This document shows, piece by piece, positions 18,278 to 26,570 of a stretch of DNA of 64,000 nucleotides. Each line of letters starts with the position of its first letter. The stretch's first letter is position 1. The stretch is from assembly GCF_023015985.1 (NCBI RefSeq), contig NZ_JALKAO010000007.1, positions 62,001-126,000 on the forward strand, written 5' to 3'. Made by a program: the position numbers and the translations under genes. The stretch comes from Marivita sp. S6314. Lineage in GTDB: Bacteria; Pseudomonadota; Alphaproteobacteria; Rhodobacterales; Rhodobacteraceae. Under the pieces are notes generated by a model that did no database searches, was not told the DNA's origin, and saw only the letters and a program-made list of their open reading frames with translations.

Positions 18278-18974
18278 TCTTCGGGTAAAGCGCGGCGCGC
18301 CCACGGTCGATATAGGCCATAAGCGTCGCATTGCGGCGCACCGTCTCGCGCAAGGCGGTGCTGGCAGGCAACCCGGCCAGCATGCTCAGCACCGGGACAG
18401 CAATCGTGTCGGGCGCGGTCGGATGATCCCCAAGCAGGTACGGCGTGTCCCAAAGGTGGTCGGTCAGACAGTCCAGATCAGGCTGAAAACAGGCCATCCG
18501 CTGCGCCTCTGTCATCCGCGCAAAGCCCTGACTTTTCAGACCTGATCGCACCTGTCGCCGGGCCATGGTCGCCACCGCCGGGCGGATGGGCGCAGGCACG
18601 GACGCAAACGCCACGGGTTTCATTTTCTCCCAGCAGGCATCCACCAGCCAGCGATCATGCGCAATCCCAAGGCGCAGATGCTCTTCGATCATGCGCACCA
18701 ACGCATGAGCCCGGACGCGCGCCACGCTGGACAGGCCCATGTGGAAAACAGCCCCCTGCCCTTCAAGATAGGTCTGGATAAACCCCGATTCGGGGATCAC
18801 GCCCTCCGGCGTTCGCAAGGCAGGCAAGCGACCCAACGGACCATCACCGGGAGTCCCGGTATATTCAGGTCGCCAGTCCACCCCCGCCATGTCCAACTGT
18901 ATCATGGCTTTCACGCAGAACGGGCTAAGGCTGGGTTCATCAAAGCCGTCGGGGAACGTGATCAAAGTCAACAT
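18252..18974 (-). CDS. Glutathione S-transferase family protein
   Basis: A 240-residue cytosolic protein with an N-terminal thioredoxin-like half (LITFPDGFDEPSLSPFCVKAMIQLDMAG, with a cysteine in the SPFC position) and an all-helical C-terminal half, as in glutathione S-transferases. The cis-proline region is GPLGRLPALRTPEGVIPESGFIQTYLE. It resembles the subgroup with FAXC/metaxin-type C-terminal domains. GGAG lies about eight bases upstream of ATG 18974. The gene diverges from a WYL-domain regulator with 88 bases between the starts, which suggests that the regulator controls it. The substrate is unknown. Its last 26 bases overlap the rnr 3' end on the opposite strand. Confidence 0.87.
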   Translation of the reverse strand: MLTLITFPDGFDEPSLSPFCVKAMIQLDMAGVDWRPEYTGTPGDGPLGRLPALRTPEGVIPESGFIQTYLEGQGAVFHMGLSSVARVRAHALVRMIEEHLRLGIAHDRWLVDACWEKMKPVAFASVPAPIRPAVATMARRQVRSGLKSQGFARMTEAQRMACFQPDLDCLTDHLWDTPYLLGDHPTAPDTIAVPVLSMLAGLPASTALRETVRRNATLMAYIDRGRAALYPKTIRSAAAA

Positions 18975-19023
18975 GGTGCAATCTCCAAACAGAATGTGTC
19001 TGGGCTTTTTCTATCCATATGTA

Positions 19024-19039
19024 CTGTCAATTTCTGTCA
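19024..19039 (+). promoter_or_regulatory. Candidate operator: direct repeat CTGTCA, one helical turn apart
   Basis: CTGTCA occurs at 19024-19029 and again at 19034-19039, ten bases apart, in the 88-base gap between the divergent GST and WYL-regulator starts. Such a phased repeat would suit binding by the adjacent regulator, but this is inference from position only. Confidence 0.35.
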
Positions 19040-19062
19040 GCATGCGCGACCATGCTCATCCT

Positions 19063-19770
19063 ATGAGCCGCACCCATCGCCTGTTCCAACTGATGCAAGC
19101 CCTGCGCAGCCTGCCTTCTCCCGCCACGGCGGCACACCTGGCGGATGCGACGGGTGTCTCTGCGCGAACGCTCTACCGTGACATCGACACGCTGCGCGGA
19201 CTTGGGGCGGTGATCGACGGCGAAGCCGGGTATGGCTACACCTTGATCGAAGACGCGCATCTACCGCCCCTGGGGTTCAAGGACGCAGAGCTTGAGGCGC
19301 TGGTGCTCGGCTTGCGCGAGGTGGCGGCGGTTGGCGATCCGGCGCTGGCCGATGCCGCACGCACCGCCCTGACCAAACTGCGCGCGCGATTGCCGAAACG
19401 GCAGGCGCACAGGTTGCGTCATTCGGTGCTCGTGGCCCATCGCTTCAACCCGCCGACCAAACCCAATATCGACTCAGGTGTGCTGCGCGAAGCGTGTTGG
19501 GAGGAAAAAATCGTCGGGTTCGACTACACCGACAAAAACGGCACCCCCACCCGGCGCGAGGTCAAACCACTCAGCATCATGCTGTTCGATCAATCACATT
19601 GCCTGTTGGCCTGGTGCCTGACGCGCGAGGATTTCCGTGCCTTTCGGCTCGACCGCATGGCAACCCTCGTGGTGACAGACCGATCCTTCCGGCCAGAGCG
19701 CGCACCGCTGATGAAAACCTACCTTGCAAACCTCAAAGCAGCGGCAGGAGATCGCTTGGTCCCGTTTTGA
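19063..19770 (+). CDS. YafY-type HTH/WYL transcriptional regulator
   Basis: A 235-residue DNA-binding regulator. Residues 1-60 form a DeoR-like winged helix-turn-helix (RLFQLMQALRSLPSPATAAH, then ATGVSARTLYRDIDTLRGLG). The WYL domain follows, with the ligand-sensing strand pattern EEKIVGFDYTDKNGTPTRREVKPLSI and FDQSHCLLAWCLTREDFRAFRLDRM. The start is ATG 19063; a longer open frame upstream overlaps the divergent GST gene and is not credible. Members of this family respond to small ligands or nucleotides and often control the gene next to them, so the divergent GST gene is the likely target. The CTGTCA direct repeat between them is a candidate site. Confidence 0.92.
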   Translation: MSRTHRLFQLMQALRSLPSPATAAHLADATGVSARTLYRDIDTLRGLGAVIDGEAGYGYTLIEDAHLPPLGFKDAELEALVLGLREVAAVGDPALADAARTALTKLRARLPKRQAHRLRHSVLVAHRFNPPTKPNIDSGVLREACWEEKIVGFDYTDKNGTPTRREVKPLSIMLFDQSHCLLAWCLTREDFRAFRLDRMATLVVTDRSFRPERAPLMKTYLANLKAAAGDRLVPF

Positions 19771-19847
19771 TTGCTTCGCAAATGGAAACAATCGCGGTAG
19801 GCTTTGTTCAAGTTCGGGAAACGAACACGAGCAGCAGGATTGTGAAC

Positions 19848-21191
19848 ATGCGTCTTCGAGTGATTGCATCGGTACTGGCAACAATTGGAACATGGGCCGC
19901 CGCAGGCCCGGTCGAGGAATCGACCAGACCGGTGGACCGGGCGGACACAGACGCTGCGGTCACCCGCAACGCGGTGTCTTTGGTGTCCGTCATCGCGCCA
20001 CAGAATTCGCTGCGCCCCACGTTGCGGCCCACGCTTGCCCCGAACCTGAACGCGGTGGTGCCCGCCGCCGATCAGGCCGGGTTCGACAGCTGGATCCGCG
20101 ACTTCCGGTCCCGCGCGTTGCGGCAGGGCATCTCGGCCGCCGTCTTTGATCGCGCCTTGGCCGGTGCCCGTTACGATGCCGATGTGATCCGCCGGGATCG
20201 CAACCAATCCGAATTCACCAAGACAATCTGGGATTACCTCGACAGCGCCGCGTCAGACGCCCGCGTCCGCAATGGCAAAGACGCGCTGCGCAAACACGGG
20301 GCCTTGCTCGACCGGATCGAGGCCCGGTTTGGTGTCGACAAGGATGTCATTGTGGCGATCTGGGGTCTGGAATCGGCCTACGGCACGTTTCGCGGCTCCA
20401 ACCCGGTGATCGGATCACTGGCGACCCTGGCCTATGACGGACGCCGCGGGAGCTTTTTCGAGGCCGAACTGATCGACGCGTTGAAGATCCTGCAAAGCGG
20501 CGATGTCGCGCTGACAAACTTCACCGGAAGCTGGGCCGGGGCCATGGGGCACACCCAGTTTATCCCGTCATCTTATCAACGGCTTGCGGTGGATTTCACC
20601 GGCGACGGCAAACGTGACATCTGGTCCGACGATCCCGCAGATGCGCTGGCCTCCACGGCCAATTACCTTGCCAAGAACGGTTGGGTCAAAGGCGCGCCCT
20701 GGGGGGTTGAGGTTCAGATCCCCGATGGGTTCGATTACCTGCTGGCCAATCGCGACATCCAGAAACTGCCGTCCGAATGGGCAAAACTGGGTGTAACCGG
20801 TTTGAACGGGACGTCGGTCGAGGATTTTGGGCAGGCCTCTGTCCTTCTGCCCGCAGGCGCGCGCGGGGCGGCGTTTTTGATCTTCAAGAACTTCGACGTC
20901 ATCGAAACCTACAACACGGCAGATGCCTATGTGATCGGTGTCGGCCATCTGAGTGACCGGATCACCGGCGGGGGGCCGATCCTGTCCGACTGGCCACGCG
21001 AAGACCGCGCGCTGACCTTTGACGAACGCAAGGAAATGCAGCGGCTTCTGACCGCCAAGGGGTTCGACACCAAGAAGATCGACGGCAAGATCGGCCCGCT
21101 GACCATCAACGCCGTGCGCCGCTACCAAACATCGGTGGGCGACATTCCGGATGGCTACGCGTCGTTGCGAATTCTCAAAAAACTGCGCTAG
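19848..21191 (+). CDS. Lytic murein transglycosylase (MltB-like) with peptidoglycan-binding domain
   Basis: Periplasmic enzyme that cleaves peptidoglycan glycan strands with formation of 1,6-anhydro-N-acetylmuramic acid. It has 447 residues from ATG 19848. A hydrophobic signal sequence (LRVIASVLATIGTWAAA) is followed by a low-complexity stretch (SLRPTLRPTLAPNL) and the SLT_2/MltB catalytic domain, with the catalytic glutamate in IWGLESAYGTFRG and the motif SWAGAMGHTQFIPSSY. The C-terminal about 60 residues form a peptidoglycan-binding domain (LLTAKGFDTKKIDGKIGPLT). There is no lipobox, so it is probably soluble. It stands alone between the WYL regulator and the convergent rppH-linked gene. 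Confidence 0.94.
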   Translation: MRLRVIASVLATIGTWAAAGPVEESTRPVDRADTDAAVTRNAVSLVSVIAPQNSLRPTLRPTLAPNLNAVVPAADQAGFDSWIRDFRSRALRQGISAAVFDRALAGARYDADVIRRDRNQSEFTKTIWDYLDSAASDARVRNGKDALRKHGALLDRIEARFGVDKDVIVAIWGLESAYGTFRGSNPVIGSLATLAYDGRRGSFFEAELIDALKILQSGDVALTNFTGSWAGAMGHTQFIPSSYQRLAVDFTGDGKRDIWSDDPADALASTANYLAKNGWVKGAPWGVEVQIPDGFDYLLANRDIQKLPSEWAKLGVTGLNGTSVEDFGQASVLLPAGARGAAFLIFKNFDVIETYNTADAYVIGVGHLSDRITGGGPILSDWPREDRALTFDERKEMQRLLTAKGFDTKKIDGKIGPLTINAVRRYQTSVGDIPDGYASLRILKKLR

Positions 21192-21202
21192 TCAGCACGG
21201 CC

Positions 21203-21697
21203 TCACCGGGACGGGGCGCGGTCTTCCCTGCATCCTTCGCCACGCATGCAGCTCAAGACGCGCGCCTCGTGGCCGGGTGTCGGGTCCGGATAAGACATGC
21301 TGCCACAGGCCGTGGCCATCATGACAAAGCTGGTCCCCTCGCGCTTCAGAAACGCAAGATACGGCCCCTTGGCCGCCCCGCCGCACCATGGTCCAGCGCA
21401 CGTCACACGCAGGATGATGTCCCGCTGAAACCTTCGGTCAAACCCCGCTTGCGACAGGGAATGCCCGTCCAGCCATGCCGGGATATCGGTCTGCGGCGGT
21501 GTGCGTGTCTGGTTGGTGAAATCGGTTTTCGGCAGCGCCGTTTCATCAAAGAACAAAGCGCCTTTGACGACGATATACGCATCCTCTGACGCCGCAGCGC
21601 GATTGAAATCCCGGGCAATGTCGTTGGGCAGACAGCTCAGCGCCCAGACCGGACCCGCCAAGGCCCACAGACAGGCCGCCAGAAGCGCCCGGCGCAT
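21203..21697 (-). CDS. Secreted cysteine-containing protein of unknown function
   Basis: A 164-residue protein with a clear signal peptide ([19 protein letters not shown], then LSCLPND), so probably periplasmic. Mature cysteines occur in SCLPND, VTCAGPWCGG, TACGSMSY and SCMRGEGCRE, enough for several disulfides. The start is ATG 21697, which overlaps the rppH stop as TGATG; the two are therefore likely translated in series. The spacing of hydrophobic residues (AYIVVKGALFFDETAL, RDIILRVTCAGPW, PYLAFLKREGTSFVMM) suggests a small beta-barrel. I do not recognise the family and see no catalytic motif. Confidence 0.8.
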   Translation of the reverse strand: MRRALLAACLWALAGPVWALSCLPNDIARDFNRAAASEDAYIVVKGALFFDETALPKTDFTNQTRTPPQTDIPAWLDGHSLSQAGFDRRFQRDIILRVTCAGPWCGGAAKGPYLAFLKREGTSFVMMATACGSMSYPDPTPGHEARVLSCMRGEGCREDRAPSR

Positions 21698-22179
21698 CAC
21701 AGGTGGTCCTTGAAAGCCGCCAGAACGCGTTCATACACATGCCGTTTGAACGGAACGATATGGTTGATCAACTGATCCGGTTCCATCCATTTCCAGCGGC
21801 TGAATTCCTGATGTTCGGTGGCGATATCCACCTGATCATCGGTGCCCTGAAAGCGCATCAGGAACCACTTCTGTTCCTGCCCCCGATACCGCCCTTTCCA
21901 GAGCTTTGCGATCAGATCGGCAGGCAGATCATACGGAATCCACTCCTTTGATTCCGCGTCGATTTTGACCAGATCCGACGTCACGCCGGTTTCTTCCCAC
22001 AACTCCCGCAGCGCTGCATCACGTGGGGCTTCGCCCTTGTCAACACCACCCTGCGGCATCTGCCAGGCCGGGCCCGGATTGTCGATCCGCTGGCCCACAA
22101 ACACATGACCGTCGCGGTTCACAAGCATCACCCCGACACAGGGTCGGTAGGGCAGTTTTGCGATGTCAGCAGGGGTCAT
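21697..22179 (-). CDS. rppH: RNA pyrophosphohydrolase
   Basis: Nudix hydrolase that removes pyrophosphate from 5'-triphosphorylated mRNA and so starts RNase E-dependent decay. The 160 residues match RppH rather than other Nudix types: [20 protein letters not shown] at the start, then [26 protein letters not shown] (complete Nudix box with both metal-binding glutamates) and [10 protein letters not shown]. The downstream secreted-protein gene overlaps its stop. The upstream 232 bases carry the ctpA terminator, so rppH has its own promoter; a possible one is noted at 22258-22285. Confidence 0.95.
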   Translation of the reverse strand: MTPADIAKLPYRPCVGVMLVNRDGHVFVGQRIDNPGPAWQMPQGGVDKGEAPRDAALRELWEETGVTSDLVKIDAESKEWIPYDLPADLIAKLWKGRYRGQEQKWFLMRFQGTDDQVDIATEHQEFSRWKWMEPDQLINHIVPFKRHVYERVLAAFKDHL

Positions 22180-22257
22180 GGTCAGGTCGTTCCTTGTCTT
22201 TCAGCGCGGCAGCAACAGTCGCGCACGTCATCCGCAAGACTATGCGCACGTTCCTGT

Positions 22258-22285
22258 TCGATACACCAACAGATTACGATTTCAA
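22258..22285 (-). promoter_or_regulatory. Weak sigma-70-like promoter candidate for rppH
   Basis: On the minus strand, TTGAAA (22285-22280) and TATCGA (22263-22258) are 16 bases apart, upstream of the rppH start. The -10 box matches the consensus at only three of six positions, so this is tentative. Confidence 0.3.
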
Positions 22286-22351
22286 ATGCCGGGACGGTTG
22301 CCCGGGGCGTGTCCCGCACACCTGAACATCATGCCCGCCCCATAGTGGCGC

Positions 22352-22385
22352 AAAAAAACCCGGACGCACAAAGGCCTCCGGGTTT
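22352..22385 (-). terminator. Rho-independent terminator after ctpA
   Basis: Read on the minus strand, AAACCCGGA pairs with TCCGGGTTT (nine base pairs) around a twelve-base loop, and the stem is followed by a run of seven T (22358-22352). It lies 27 bases after the ctpA stop and closes the gpmI-envC-ctpA operon. Confidence 0.9.
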
Positions 22386-22411
22386 GATTGTCACATCATT
22401 CGCGCTGCAGA

Positions 22412-23752
22412 TCAGTCGTCAGACGGTTGAAGGGCCGTCAGACCCTTCAGGATATCAATGGCATAGGCCAGTTGGTAATCCTCTTCCCGCAGTGCCGCCG
22501 CCGCTTCGGCCTTGGCGCGGTCCGCTTCGATCTGCTGGATTTCGTCTTCCGTCAGGCTGTCATTGTCGAGGCTGCCGCGCAGGTCGGCTTCGGACCGGCT
22601 GAAGGCGTTGGTTTCTTCCTCGGTCTCCTCGGACGCGTCAGCCCGGCGCGGTTGCGCCACGACGATGTCCGGCGACACACCCAGCGACTGGATCGACCGG
22701 CCCGACGGCGTGTAATACCGCGCCGTGGTCAGGCGCATGGCCCCGTCCCCGCGCAGCGGCATCACCGTCTGAACCGACCCTTTGCCAAAGGACTTGGTGC
22801 CCACCACGATCGCCCGGCGATGATCCTGCAACGCCCCGGCGACAATCTCGGACGCTGACGCCGACCCGCCGTTGATCAGCACGACAATCGGCTTGCCTTC
22901 GGCAAGATCCCCCGGCGTCGCGTTGTAGCGATCCCCGTCTTCGGGCTGGCGGCCCCGGGTGCTGACGATCTCGCCTTTCTCAAGGAACGCGTCGCTGACA
23001 CGGATCGCCTGGTTGAGCAGACCACCGGGGTTGTTGCGCAGGTCAAGAACGATGCCTTCGACATTGTCCATGCCGCCCGCCGCCTCGACCTGTTCGGCAA
23101 GCCCTTCTTCCAGGTTCGGATAGGTCTGGTCATTGAACGTGGTCACACGCAGCACCACCGCATCACCCTGCAGACGGGTGCGCACGGCGGTGAGTTTGAT
23201 CGTGTCACGAATGATCGACACGTCAAACGGTTCGGCCTCGCCTTCGCGCACCACGGTGATGATGATCTCGGACCCGACCGGGCCGCGCATCATGTCCACC
23301 GCTTCATCCAGCGCCAGCCCCAGAACCGAGTCGCCATCGACATGGGTGATGAAATCCCCCGCTTCGATCCCGGCGGCATCCGCTGGCGTGCCGTCAATCG
23401 GAGAGACCACTTTCACAAAGCCGTCTTCCTGCGTCACCTCGATGCCAAGACCGCCAAATTCGCCGCGCGTCTGCACACGCATGTCGGCGGCGTCATTGGG
23501 AGACAGATAGCTGGAATGCGGGTCAAGCGATGTCAGCATGCCGTCAATGGCCGCTTCGATCAGGTCCCCTGCATCGACTTCCTCAACATATTGGGCGCGG
23601 ATGCGTTCAAAGATGTCGCCAAAAAGATCAAGCTGTTCATAGACATTGGTGGATCGCGCGTTTTCCTGCGCAACAAGCGGACCCACGAACTGGGTTGTGG
23701 CGACGATGCCTGCCAGCGTGCCACCCATTGCCGCCATGACTACTTTCTTCAT
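22412..23752 (-). CDS. ctpA: S41 family C-terminal processing peptidase
   Basis: Periplasmic serine protease that trims or degrades envelope proteins; relatives control peptidoglycan hydrolases. The 446 residues comprise a signal/anchor segment (VVMAAMGGTLAGIVATTQFVG), a PDZ domain (EFGGLGIEVTQEDGFVKVVSPIDGTPADAAGIEAGD), and the tail-specific protease core with the catalytic serine in NGGSASASEIVAGAL and lysine in GTKSFGKGSVQ. The C-terminus is acidic and alanine-rich. Its ATG overlaps the envC stop (ATGA), so the pair is translationally coupled. A strong terminator follows. The linkage with an EnvC-like activator suggests joint work on cell-wall hydrolysis at division. Confidence 0.95.
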   Translation of the reverse strand: MKKVVMAAMGGTLAGIVATTQFVGPLVAQENARSTNVYEQLDLFGDIFERIRAQYVEEVDAGDLIEAAIDGMLTSLDPHSSYLSPNDAADMRVQTRGEFGGLGIEVTQEDGFVKVVSPIDGTPADAAGIEAGDFITHVDGDSVLGLALDEAVDMMRGPVGSEIIITVVREGEAEPFDVSIIRDTIKLTAVRTRLQGDAVVLRVTTFNDQTYPNLEEGLAEQVEAAGGMDNVEGIVLDLRNNPGGLLNQAIRVSDAFLEKGEIVSTRGRQPEDGDRYNATPGDLAEGKPIVVLINGGSASASEIVAGALQDHRRAIVVGTKSFGKGSVQTVMPLRGDGAMRLTTARYYTPSGRSIQSLGVSPDIVVAQPRRADASEETEEETNAFSRSEADLRGSLDNDSLTEDEIQQIEADRAKAEAAAALREEDYQLAYAIDILKGLTALQPSDD

Positions 23753-24882
23753 TCGGTCATTCCCTTATCCTCTGCGAACCACCCAAGCGGGTCCTCTGGC
23801 GTATCGCCAAGTCTGACCTCTATATAGAGCGTTTCAGACAAGGCTGCGCCAGCCCTTTCACCAGATGGTGATAGAATATCGTTTACCTGCCCCACAGGGC
23901 CGCCCATCACACCCACAGGACTGCCCTCGGGCAGGACTTGCCCGGTCTCCCCAAAAACGGTGTCCAGACCCGCAAACACAAACAAAATATCGGGTTCCGG
24001 TTCAAGAATGGTCACCAACCCGTAATCCAGAAGCGGGCCGCGATAGCGGATCGTCGCCGCCGCAGGCGTTGTCACAAGCGCGCGAGGCCGGGTCGCCACA
24101 AGCACACCGGGCCGCGTCACACCCGCCGCATCGGTTTCCCCGGCGCGGCGCAGGATCTCTCCGGACACGGGCAACGGCAGCCGACCCTTGCGGGCCGAAA
24201 CGGTCGGCAGAGCGATATCCGTCTCCACATCGGTGATCTGGCTCAGGCCGCTGGCAAACCCGTCCAACGTTTCGCTGGCCGCGATCAGCAAGGCGGTGCG
24301 CACAGGGTCTTCGGTGAACTTGCGCGGCAGGTCGGTGCGGTCGGCCATCGCCTGACTGAGTTCCGTGCGCGCCGTCTGAACCGATTGCAGCCCGGCCTGC
24401 AACGTGTTCGCGGCATCCTGCTGAAGCTGCCGCAGGATGGTGGCCTCTTCCACATCGGCGCGCAGTTCTGCTGCCGCCTCGGACAGCGCCGGCGTGACCG
24501 AAGCCATCAGCAGCCCCGCCCGTGCCGCGCCAATCGGACCATCGGGATGCACAAAGGTCTGTGGCCCCACCGTCGGCCCCAGCGCAGAAAGCGCCGCAAG
24601 AAGCCGCGTCACTTCGGCATTGCGCGCATCCAGATCGCGCCGCAATTCGGTTTCGCGGATCGACGCCGCGCGCAACCCGTCCCGCATCGCGCCAAGCCCG
24701 GTTTCGAACGCCTGCACCGCATCGGTCAGCGCGCGCACACGATCCCGCGCCGATCCGGCGGCGTCCAGTTTGCCGGTCGCCGTTTCAAGCGCGGCAATGG
24801 CCGTGCGCGCGGCCTGCGCCGGGGTCTCCGCCGCCAGCGGCCCCGTAAGACCCACACAGAACGCCAGCGCCAGTCGCATCAT
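23749..24882 (-). CDS. EnvC-like murein hydrolase activator with degenerate LytM domain
   Basis: A 377-residue periplasmic protein: signal peptide (MRLALAFCVGLTGPLAA), a long coiled coil from about residue 20 to 220 rich in Ala/Leu/Arg/Glu, and a C-terminal LytM/M23-type fold (RYRGPLLDYGLVTILEPEPD, FAGLDTVFGETGQVLPEGSPVGVMGG, ETLYIEVRLGDTPEDPLGWF). The zinc-binding histidines and aspartate of active M23 peptidases are absent, as in EnvC of E. coli, which activates amidases instead of cutting the wall itself. It starts inside the gpmI stop codon region (four-base overlap) and its stop overlaps ctpA. Assignment is by architecture and context. Confidence 0.9.
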   Translation of the reverse strand: MMRLALAFCVGLTGPLAAETPAQAARTAIAALETATGKLDAAGSARDRVRALTDAVQAFETGLGAMRDGLRAASIRETELRRDLDARNAEVTRLLAALSALGPTVGPQTFVHPDGPIGAARAGLLMASVTPALSEAAAELRADVEEATILRQLQQDAANTLQAGLQSVQTARTELSQAMADRTDLPRKFTEDPVRTALLIAASETLDGFASGLSQITDVETDIALPTVSARKGRLPLPVSGEILRRAGETDAAGVTRPGVLVATRPRALVTTPAAATIRYRGPLLDYGLVTILEPEPDILFVFAGLDTVFGETGQVLPEGSPVGVMGGPVGQVNDILSPSGERAGAALSETLYIEVRLGDTPEDPLGWFAEDKGMTE

Positions 24883-26396
24883 GTCCGGATCAGGCTTTCG
24901 CCGGTCATTTCGGCTGGTTTGTCGATCTGCATCAGTTCCAACAGCGTCGGCGCAAGATCGGCAAGTCGCCCATCGCGGAGTTCTGCACCCTCCGGTCCCC
25001 CGAACAGAACCACCGGCACAAGGTTGGTGGTATGCGCCGTATGTGGCCCCCCGGTGTCCGGATCGACCATGGTTTCGCAATTGCCGTGATCAGCGGTCAC
25101 AATCATCGCGCCCCCGGCCGCCTTGACGGCCTCAAGCACCTTGCCCAACCCCGCATCCACCGCTTCGCAGGCCTTGATCGCCGCATCAAGATCACCGGTA
25201 TGGCCCACCATATCGGGATTGGCATAGTTGGTGACGATCAAATCATACCCCGCCTCAACCGCCGCCACGAATTTCTCTGTGACTTCATCGGCGGACATCT
25301 CGGGCTGCAGATCATAAGTCGCCACGTTCGGGCTTTTGGGCATGAACCGGTCTTCCCCGTCTTCGGGCGTTTCCTGCCCACCGTTCAGGAAAAACGTCAC
25401 ATGCGGGTACTTTTCGGTCTCGGCCAACCGAAACTGCGTTTTGCCATGTTTTGCGACCCATTCGCCCAGCGTGTTCTTGATCTCCTGTTTCGGATACGCC
25501 GTGCTCATGTAGGCGTTATGGGCCTTGGAATAATCCACCATCCCCAGCAACGCCGAAAGCTTTGGGGCGTCACGCTCGAACCCGTCAAACGCGGGATCCC
25601 CAATCGCCGACAGTATTTCCCGCGCGCGGTCAGCCCGGAAGTTCAGGCAGAAAAACCCGTCTCCCTCCGCGACACCCGCGTAATCACCGATGACACGCGG
25701 TTCGATAAATTCATCGTTCTGATCCTTGGCATAAGCGTCCTCAACCGCCTTGATCGCAGTCTCTGCAGGCACGCCCTGTCCCTTGATCATCGCATCATAC
25801 GCCCGTTCGACCCGGTCCCAGCGCGTGTCCCGGTCCATCGCGAAATAGCGCCCGATCACCGTGCCGATTGTGGCGCCGTCAGGCAGCGACGCCGTAAGAT
25901 CCGCCACGAACCCGCCCGCCGAGGTCGGCGCCACATCGCGCCCGTCGGTGATGGCGTGCAGCACGACATCCACCCCCTGATCAGTCAGCAATTTCACCGC
26001 CGCCTTTATATGGGAGATATGCCCATGCACCCCGCCATCCGAAACCACACCCATCACATGCGCCCGGCCGCCCCCGGCCTTCACGGTGTTTGCAAACTCC
26101 AGGATCGCGGCGTTTTCAAAAAAACTGCCATCTTCGATCGCCAGGTCAATCTGGCCCAGATCCATCGCCACAACCCGCCCCGCGCCGATATTGGTGTGCC
26201 CGACCTCGGAATTGCCCATCTGCCCGCTCGGCAATCCGACATCCGGCCCATGCGTGATCAGCGTCGCATTCGGACAGGTCGCCATCAGGTGATCCATCGT
26301 TGGCGTATTGGCCAATTTGGGGGCGTTGGCCGTCGCGTCATCGCGCAGACCCCAGCCGTCAAGGATGGTCAGGACAACAGGTTTCGGGATGGTCAT
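24879..26396 (-). CDS. gpmI: 2,3-bisphosphoglycerate-independent phosphoglycerate mutase
   Basis: Manganese-dependent glycolytic enzyme that interconverts 3- and 2-phosphoglycerate. The 505 residues match the family: N-terminal PVVLTILDGWGLRDD, the phospho-serine region MGNSEVGHTNIGAGR, AITDGRDVAPTSAGG, and the second metal site in VTADHGNCETMVDPDTGGPHTAHTTNLVPVV. It is the first gene of a tight operon with envC and ctpA (overlaps of four bases each), an arrangement recurrent in alphaproteobacteria. The upstream 174-base gap contains a long GC palindrome rather than an evident promoter. Confidence 0.97.
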   Translation of the reverse strand: MTIPKPVVLTILDGWGLRDDATANAPKLANTPTMDHLMATCPNATLITHGPDVGLPSGQMGNSEVGHTNIGAGRVVAMDLGQIDLAIEDGSFFENAAILEFANTVKAGGGRAHVMGVVSDGGVHGHISHIKAAVKLLTDQGVDVVLHAITDGRDVAPTSAGGFVADLTASLPDGATIGTVIGRYFAMDRDTRWDRVERAYDAMIKGQGVPAETAIKAVEDAYAKDQNDEFIEPRVIGDYAGVAEGDGFFCLNFRADRAREILSAIGDPAFDGFERDAPKLSALLGMVDYSKAHNAYMSTAYPKQEIKNTLGEWVAKHGKTQFRLAETEKYPHVTFFLNGGQETPEDGEDRFMPKSPNVATYDLQPEMSADEVTEKFVAAVEAGYDLIVTNYANPDMVGHTGDLDAAIKACEAVDAGLGKVLEAVKAAGGAMIVTADHGNCETMVDPDTGGPHTAHTTNLVPVVLFGGPEGAELRDGRLADLAPTLLELMQIDKPAEMTGESLIRT

Positions 26397-26504
26397 GCAA
26401 GGGGCCCTCTGCTCGGCGTGGTATTGGCGCGCGGTGTAGCAGAACTGCGCCGGGATGTGGAGGGTCGCCAGATGATCAGGATCGAACCGCTGCGCGGTCC
26501 GACC

Positions 26505-26544
26505 GGTTGGGGGGCCAGCCCCCCAAACCCCCCGCGGTATTTTT
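26505..26544. repeat. GC-rich palindrome followed by CCCCCCGCGGTATTTTT
   Basis: TTGGGGGG (26507-26514) pairs with CCCCCCAA (26519-26526) around CCAG, and is followed on the plus strand by a C-run, GCGG and TATTTTT. No plus-strand gene ends here, and on the minus strand no T-run follows the stem. It looks like the dispersed intergenic element seen in many Rhodobacteraceae genomes rather than a simple terminator. Confidence 0.5.
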
Positions 26545-26570
26545 AAACCGAAGAAGGGGAAACCGATGGA

